Source: Bryoerythrophyllum caledonicum
Lineage: Eukaryota > Streptophyta > Bryopsida > Pottiales > Pottiaceae
NCBI GenBank assembly: GCA_963971425.1
Contig: OZ020518.1
Span: 9,403,989-9,467,988 of the forward strand
Reading direction: 5' to 3'
Length of the DNA stretch: 64,000 nucleotides
Position numbers and translations under genes: made by a program. The notes below the pieces were generated by a model, which was given only the letters and a program-made list of their open reading frames with translations, ran no database searches and was not told where the DNA came from. This document shows positions 58,131-64,000 of this stretch, piece after piece. Position 1 is the first letter of the stretch. Each line of letters starts with the position of its first letter.

Positions 58131-58770
58131 ATGATTACATCCCGTTTCACACCAAAACACTTAAATAGAACTACTTGGAGATGCATGGTTGAAAGACTAA
58201 TTGAAACAATTTATTACCACTATTAACCATTTGATCTAAAATTTTAGTCATCATACTTTGACTCAAGATATAGGCATACTTTCCGCTTCCCCTTGACGTA
58301 CCCCTAGAATTCCTTGACAATTTCACACCAAAAACACTTCAAAACTACCCTTCTAAGATGTGGCGTTGCAATACTGGGTGTAAAAACTTCCTACTATATC
58401 CAACCGTAGGATCTTCTAGTTCACTACTACAATGTGACACATAAAAAATTTCATAAAATTTGACCGTACGGATTGTAAAAATCAGAGTCTAGTGAAAAAT
58501 GCACTGTGGTTTTTTCGTTCCCAGTGCGGACAGTGTCAGCGTTCTTTGACTCAAGATATTGGCATACATTTGTACTACACATTGCATAATTCTATGGATC
58601 TATGTTCTACCATGTGGTGGTCATTACACGCTCAAAATCACACATAGTGAAGGTGTTTATAATAAGAAAATATATCGCAGATACTTCAGGTTTAAAAAGT
58701 AGCCATGTATTTTGGAAAGCAATTTAATTTTTTAGATAGAAAAAAAATTTAGATCTAAAATCCAAACATA
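58131..58770 (+). repeat. Fragmented TTAA-element copies
   Basis: 'tttcacaccaaaacactt' (about 58145) and 'acccctagaattccttgacaatttcacaccaaaaacacttcaaaac' (split across 58308-58350) mark two starts. The block 'tttgaccgtacggatt' follows at about 58460. Ends are incomplete, so these are remnants. Confidence 0.6.
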
Positions 58771-58870
58771 CTGCAAAGCCCCCAAAGCCCACTCATGATG
58801 TAGACAAAAATTCAAAACCTCATTAGAAAATTCAAAATATTACACCACATCAGAAAAGTTATGAAATTAC

Positions 58871-59233
58871 CCTTTGAGATTCATCGCCCGAAAAATCCAT
58901 GTTTTCCTTGTCATATGCTGACTCCACAGGGTTGTTGTTGGTCATGCGCAAATTGTCATCTTCTCCCATGACTATAACACTTTGCATTCCTTGAACGATG
59001 TCGTCCCTATTGCCTAATAAACTCGCAATGCCGGTCTCCTCCTCCTCGCGCTCGAAATGGTCACCACACACCATGTTATCAAAAGTTGAACTAAGCGAAG
59101 TCCCATCCAAATCCAATCTCCTAGACCTTGTTCGTCGTGCCATTCTAGACTTCAGGAGCTGCTTTGGAGTGGAAAACCTGAATCTAGACTTATAGCGTCT
59201 GCGCTTCACCTCTTCCTGCATTCCTCTTTTCAA
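58871..59233 (-). CDS. Possible exon of an unidentified minus-strand gene
   Basis: About 121 codons with a basic N-terminal half (KRRRYKSRFRFSTPKQLLKSRM, split, then RRTRSRRLDLDG) and an acidic C-terminal half. A GT donor follows AGG at 58871. The reading begins within a few bases of a possible acceptor (GTGTAG, about 59242). I do not recognise the product. It faces away from the transposase-like gene and could be a third gene of the same unit, an upstream exon of a longer transcript, or noise. Any continuation would pass into repeat DNA at 58.1-58.8 kb. Confidence 0.35.
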
Positions 59234-59891
59234 CCACTACACATTAACGTTAAAGCATTTCCACACTATAGTTATGCGGTCCCACTTGCTACCCTAAAGT
59301 TCAAAGATACCAACCACTCAGCTATATTGAATAGGCGTAAATATTATATGTAATGACAATATTAGTTCATAACCAAAATTAATCAATGCTAACTGTCATT
59401 TGCATTATTTGCCCACTACCTTCTACTATGATATGTTAGAAATAAACTCAAGTATCACAATATTTAAAACCAATTTCTAAATACTCGTACCCCACGAGAT
59501 TAAAGCATTGTCACTTGCACCCCACGAGATTAATGCTTTAAGATTTAACTTGCAATAACCTTTCTTGTAGCCATCATTTTAGCTTCCTTTCCACTTTTTC
59601 ATTAGACTATTAGATCAACGTGTATCGTAACATAATTTTAGACATTTCTAATTTTATACATGCTAGCCGCCAGCTGCTGCTCATCTGTAACTAGCACTTC
59701 TAAAAAACTTACCAAACTACTAAAACTTACATTTTAAATTCACTAAATTAATATACTCACAACGTCTCTATTCTATTTCAACCCTTCTTTTTCTACCATA
59801 TATCCATTCATACAAATTCCCACATTCGTAAGAGTGTTCGTACCGGGTCAGTTCCGTAGTAGTAGCAGCAGTTTACGTCCCCCCACACGCC
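59234..59891 (+). promoter_or_regulatory. Upstream region of the MULE-type gene
   Basis: AT-rich. It contains a direct repeat, CCCCACGAGATTAA(A/T)GC, at about 59490 and 59520. A pyrimidine-rich stretch precedes the ATG, which has CCATGG context (59891-59896), a good plant start context. No TATA box was assigned. Confidence 0.5.
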
Positions 59892-62800
59892 ATGGCTATG
59901 GCAACTATTCGTGGTGGAGATGGAAGCGTTCCGATCTCCGTCCCTCTAGGTGACGATGACGTAGCATGGGTCTTTGAATCGATGCTCACTCATCGTTTCA
60001 ATTATGCTATGAGGTCTATGTGGATTGAGGAGGAAGTCTTTGATCCAAACGGAGAGTTAGTACTGTCTACAATTATGCAGAAGAAACATATCCATGATGG
60101 TGACCTTCTCTGGAGACTTTTGCCAGGAAAATATAGGGTTTACGGAAATCCAATCCTTTGCCCCTCTGTTCCCACTTCAGAGTCAAAGAAGCCGACTGTG
60201 CATTTGTCTCGTCCAGCTCCAGTCAAAGTTGAATCATTTGATAGTGCGACTATCCTACTTAGTGAGTCCTCAGATGATGAATCCGTTCCTAGATCAAATT
60301 CCCGTTTCTCCTTCCTATCTCCAATTACAGAAACTGTCTTTGAAGTCCCTGAAACTTTGTCACAGTCAGTCTCTACTCTGCCATTTCAGAATTCACGTCC
60401 TCCTCTTCATCCAGCCTCAGATCCTACAAGCATCCTCAATTGTCTTAAGCAGTTACAGTGCAGACCACGTGGAAAGAGTGATTTGAAATTTTTGGATCTA
60501 GATGCTCTACGGTGTGAGAAAGTCCAATTTCTTCCTTCAGAGTTCAATGGTGACATAATGTTTGAGTTCCCACCCATGCCGAGTAATTTGTCTCCATCAT
60601 ACGCTCGTAAGATGGAAGGGATGGACAAAAGATATGATGGTCATCTATGGACCAAAACACATACTACTAACATTGTCAATGACTATGGTCTTACCTTCAG
60701 ATACTCAAGTTGTGTCGGTCACCTCCAATGCATGAACGACAGTTGTCCGAGATTGCGTCGCTCCGGCTTCCACAACGACACGGAGTGGGATGGCATTACA
60801 ACGCACGTATTTCTTGTAGGGGAGCAGCCACCGGCGCATTCCACTGTCCAATGTCGAATTTGTAAGTCTCCGCCCTCTTGCATTGCCTCTTGTCCGTGCA
60901 GAATGTATTACATTCTTAACAAGAGTGGAATTGGAAGAGCTTGTATTCACGTGGGCACCCACCAACATCCGACCGCAAAAGGAGTATGTCGAGAGTCTGT
61001 TCAAAGAGTTTCTGAGCTTGTGAGTAATGAGGTCCACAGAACCCCAACTGGCAAGAACTCTGCAATTGCTCTTGCCGCAAGTAAAGAGTTCTTGTCCACC
61101 GAATTGTTTGCACTTGATCGGGAGGGAGTCCCTGAACCCCTTCGTGGAGATTCCCTTGTGGCGGTGATGGAGAGATTTCGAATCCTAAGCTCACCCAACA
61201 TCCGCAACGCTATCTCTACATTACGTCCCAATGCAAATGGAGGACCACTAGACAACATCATCAAACTCAAGTTGAAGAGTCCCTACGCATACATCCAAGA
61301 TAGCGTTTTCCCGGGACAAGGAAAAGATAAGGTGTACCTCTTCAAGATGTCTGAAGAAGGTCCAGGGAGCGGTGTGGATCTCGTAAGGCGAATGCAAATT
61401 GGCGGAGACCTGCAGAACTCCTGGATCATGTTCGACCATGTCAAACGTGTGAAGAGTTGGACTACAATGGCATGCCATGTGTACGATCCTGAATACTGTC
61501 GGGTGATGAGCATCGCCATATGTGATATGCAGAGCGAGGACGTTGAGTCTCAGAAGTTGATGTGGTCAGCTCTCAACAATGTGATGGCTCGCCACGGTAT
61601 CACAAACCCTAATTTCAAGGGTTTCATGGCGGATAGTGCGCAGGCTAACTGGAACGCTGTGAGGATAATCTACGGAAGCGGCGACCCAACAGCAAAGATG
61701 GTTGATAGAGAGACGACATGCTTTCTTCACTGGGTAACGTCACTCAATCGGCACACAAAGAAGCTTATCCGAACTGATTTACAAGACCAACATATCAAGC
61801 TATGTAGACAGTATAGAGATGCAAAATCATTTGAAGAGGCCGAAGTATTATACCTCGGCATTAAAGGTTGGTGGCTCTCATCTCGTGCAGCAACGGAGGA
61901 GGCTGTACGTGAGTTGGACGATTGGCTCGGTTTTTGGCACTTCCGCTACCGCCAATGGGGTAGCTTCATGGACATGGTAAGTTATCACAAACCTAACCCT
62001 ACATTGATTTACCTCCTTCTATACATACTCTACGTCTTCTAAACACTAACCCTAAGCCTATGTATCTTCGCTCTTCGATTTCACATGCCCTAACCTAAAT
62101 CCCTGAATTCTGTTGACTGCTCGACAGGACCTCGACATTGAAGAATTGGCTGAAATGCCATCCTGCAACCTATCTGAGACGGTGCACAATAGATGGTTAC
62201 AAATGTCGGGCAACAGAGGGACGTGCTTATATGTTGCTACGACGGACGATATGATGCGTGCAATGATGCAAACCACAAACTATTGGGCCTATTTACAGGG
62301 TCACGCTTCGGGAACTGGGCCCCACCTCGACGAACTTCGTTTACGGGCAGCCCGACGATCTAAGGATCCACTAAAGGTTGCTACAGCAATCAAAAAGCTC
62401 CCTGGCGCAAATCAATTTGCTACTCGAGTTCCCCATTTGGAAGGCGAGGAGGTATTTGGATCCACGAAGCGAAAACTAGATCTTCCGCCGGGATCTGATG
62501 AAGACTCTCACCGCCATGATAAGGTGAACTACTCTCATCCCCGTGTACAAACCCGCTCTACTCGATCTCGAACAGACGCCGGTCCTTCAAGTGTGGTTAT
62601 TACTCCACCCATAGAACCATTGTCAGACCGGGGCCACGCAACTTCAATCCTAGAAACTGAGTGCAATCCACATCAATGGCACATTGCTCGGTGCACTAAA
62701 GTCACCAAGAAGTGCTATGCCGTCCAAGTGGGCCAGAAGACCAAATGTGGTGCCAAGGTATGCCGTGACAAGGTAAAGGGCACTCCTGCCCCTACTTACA

Positions 62801-63516
62801 ATGGTAAAATGACAGAGTGGGGGACCAGATTAATTATTTCTTCTGATTTCTGGTTTTGTTCGGACGATATTGTGCGTTGTGTCCAAGCTGGCAAGTTTAG
62901 ATATGTGCACGATTGGCCCCCTCTTCCAACTACTTGGCCAATTGCACGTGGTACAAATCTCACTAAGGCTGAGATTCTGGCATTGGAAGATGGGGGATTT
63001 GAGCTTCAGACGAAGGACTTTAATATGTCTCCTAGACGCCTTTTCAACACGTCTCCTTCTGTAGCTACTTCAAACACTCCAAGCCCCACCCCCCCAGATG
63101 CGGGTGGCCATCCAACAAAGCGTTATGGAAGGACGATAAAGAGGAATCCAAAGGCACCCACCGTGGATCACCTTAACAAATGGGAGACTGCTAGGAATGT
63201 TCGGGCAACCGTGAAATCCGTTACCATGATTCCATACCCTGGTTATGGCAGAATCATCACATTGGACTCGGGTATCTTCCCGAAGCAGAAGACCTATCTA
63301 ATTTCACTTAGTGACTTGCCGTCTTGCACTTGTGATTATTTTGTTACCATGAGCACTGGTGCACTTGGCAAACGGAAACCGTGGCTGAACTGCAAGCATT
63401 TGTATTATGTTTACAGATACCTCTGTAAGGCTGATTGCCAAGTCGACAAATATGTTCACGCTGCGAGTCTCAGTTTTGATGAGATTCAACAACTTCTGCG
63501 AGGCACTGATCTCTAA
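59892..63516 (+). CDS. MULE-type transposase-like protein with SWIM zinc finger, two exons
   Basis: Probable Mutator-superfamily transposase or a domesticated relative. Exons 59892-61976 and 62128-63516, one GT-AG intron in phase 0, 1157 residues, no stops or shifts. The N-terminus (about 1-75) is a small domain of the kind preceding MULE transposases. A Ser/Pro-rich linker follows. Residues about 265-390 hold a Cys/His cluster ending RACIHVGTHQHP, resembling WRKY-GCM1 or FLYWCH DNA-binding fingers. The core (about 515-690) has candidate catalytic Asp in WIMFDHVKRV and FMADSAQANW with a CFLHW signature, as in MULE cores. The third acid (Glu, near RAATEEAVRELDDW) is tentative. The C-terminus has SWIM ligands CTC...NCKH (1095, 1097, 1117, 1119). 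The intact frame suggests recent activity or selection. Confidence 0.8.
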
Positions 63517-63682
63517 ACTGTTAGCCTAAACCTAGGTCGCCTTCATATAGTTAGGCGCATGGTTATTTCTTTCATGTGCATAGGGACCTAAACTGCAAAA
63601 CTGTTATATTGATAGGTTATATAATTGCATTGTCCTTCACTTTGTTAGGAAGTCATTTATCCATTCTAATGGTTTTAAAAAA
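63517..63682 (+). other. 3' flank of the MULE-type gene
   Basis: AT-rich. It presumably contains the polyadenylation site, but no single signal can be singled out. Confidence 0.4.
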
Positions 63683-63720
63683 AATTGGAGCTCCAATTAT
63701 GCTCTTCGGTACCGAAGAGC
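63683..63720. promoter_or_regulatory. Two adjacent perfect palindromes, 16 and 20 bp
   Basis: AATTGGAGCTCCAATT (63683-63698), then two bases, then GCTCTTCGGTACCGAAGAGC (63701-63720). The second is a fully palindromic version of the CTTCGG hairpin motif. It lies 185 bp past the stop of the MULE-type gene, as the motif at 50637 lies past the stop of the methylase-like gene. Confidence 0.8.
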
Positions 63721-63744
63721 CCATTTCACCCTAGCAATATTTTT

Positions 63745-64000
63745 CTTCTATCCTTTTTTAATTTGTTTTTTATTCTAGTTTTTTTTTGGTTTTTTTTTTT
63801 TTTTTTTTTAAATTTGTTCTGGTGTTTTTTTGTGTTTATGTTTGTGTTAATTTTTCTGCTTTTCTAATTTTTTTAGTGGTTTTTTGGTGTAATTCTTTTT
63901 GTATAATGTCTTTCATTCATTTTTATTTTCTGTGTATTGTCTTTTTGTAGTTTTTTTTTTTTTTTTTTTTTCTGTAGTGTTCTTTGTGTTTTTTTTAGGT
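63745..64000. repeat. T-rich low-complexity tract running to the window edge
   Basis: Long T runs mixed with G and C. Open frames here are compositional. Confidence 0.85.

Noticed and set aside
60407-62276. Minus-strand ORFs within the MULE-type gene
   Set aside because: Shadows of the long plus-strand exons.

Overview
This is nuclear DNA from a plant with a large, transposon-filled genome. The evidence is introns with canonical GT-AG ends, an A-type plant cytochrome P450, a eukaryotic 18S rRNA fragment and several classes of eukaryotic transposable element. The P450 is of plant type but not one I can place. A Dualen-like retrotransposon and an unfamiliar MULE-type gene suggest an early-diverging streptophyte (charophyte, bryophyte or lycophyte grade) more than a flowering plant. 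That placement is inference.

Layout. 1-8667: nine complete, visually identical 948-bp tandem units plus a partial one. Each junction is a 34-bp palindrome centred on TTAA. Diverged single copies of the same repeat lie at about 9.1-10.0, 11.0-12.1, 16.0-16.5, 17.4-17.9, 19.3-20.2, 29.8-30.6, 49.4-49.8 and 58.1-58.8 kb. The best preserved begin with TTAA-CCCCTAA and end with the inverse, so the satellite looks like a tandemly amplified TTAA-type terminal-inverted-repeat element. 12882-14720: an intact three-exon cytochrome P450, with small inverted-repeat elements on both sides. 23311-29734: a Tc1-like (DD34E) element carrying a 3.1-kb insertion, joined tail-to-tail to a second decayed copy. 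It sits in DNA rich in GTCGAC and CTTAAG, and CTTAAG is extremely dense at 30.88-32.43 kb. About 36.4-48.3 kb: a long, decayed non-LTR retrotransposon with ORF1, a 2A-type peptide motif, an APE endonuclease, reverse transcriptase, RNase H, a zinc knuckle and a C-terminal restriction-like endonuclease (Dualen/RandI-like layout).

50.6-63.7 kb is the most unusual part. On the minus strand is a ten-exon gene that can be assembled with canonical splice sites into one 1169-residue frame. It has a ParB-like N-terminal domain and a prokaryote-type permuted N4/N6 DNA methylase domain at the C-terminus. On the plus strand is a two-exon, 1157-residue MULE-type transposase-like gene with a GCM/WRKY-like zinc region and a SWIM finger. 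A short hairpin motif (CTTCGGCACCGAAG and variants) lies beyond the 3' end of both genes and is clustered between them, together with a rearranged fragment of 18S rDNA. I suggest that these form one composite mobile or recently mobile unit. Its ends were not found, and the right end may lie outside the window.

Apart from the P450 and the two genes at 50.9-63.5 kb, I see no intact gene of recognisable function. Much of the remaining intergenic DNA is AT-rich with nothing recognisable.
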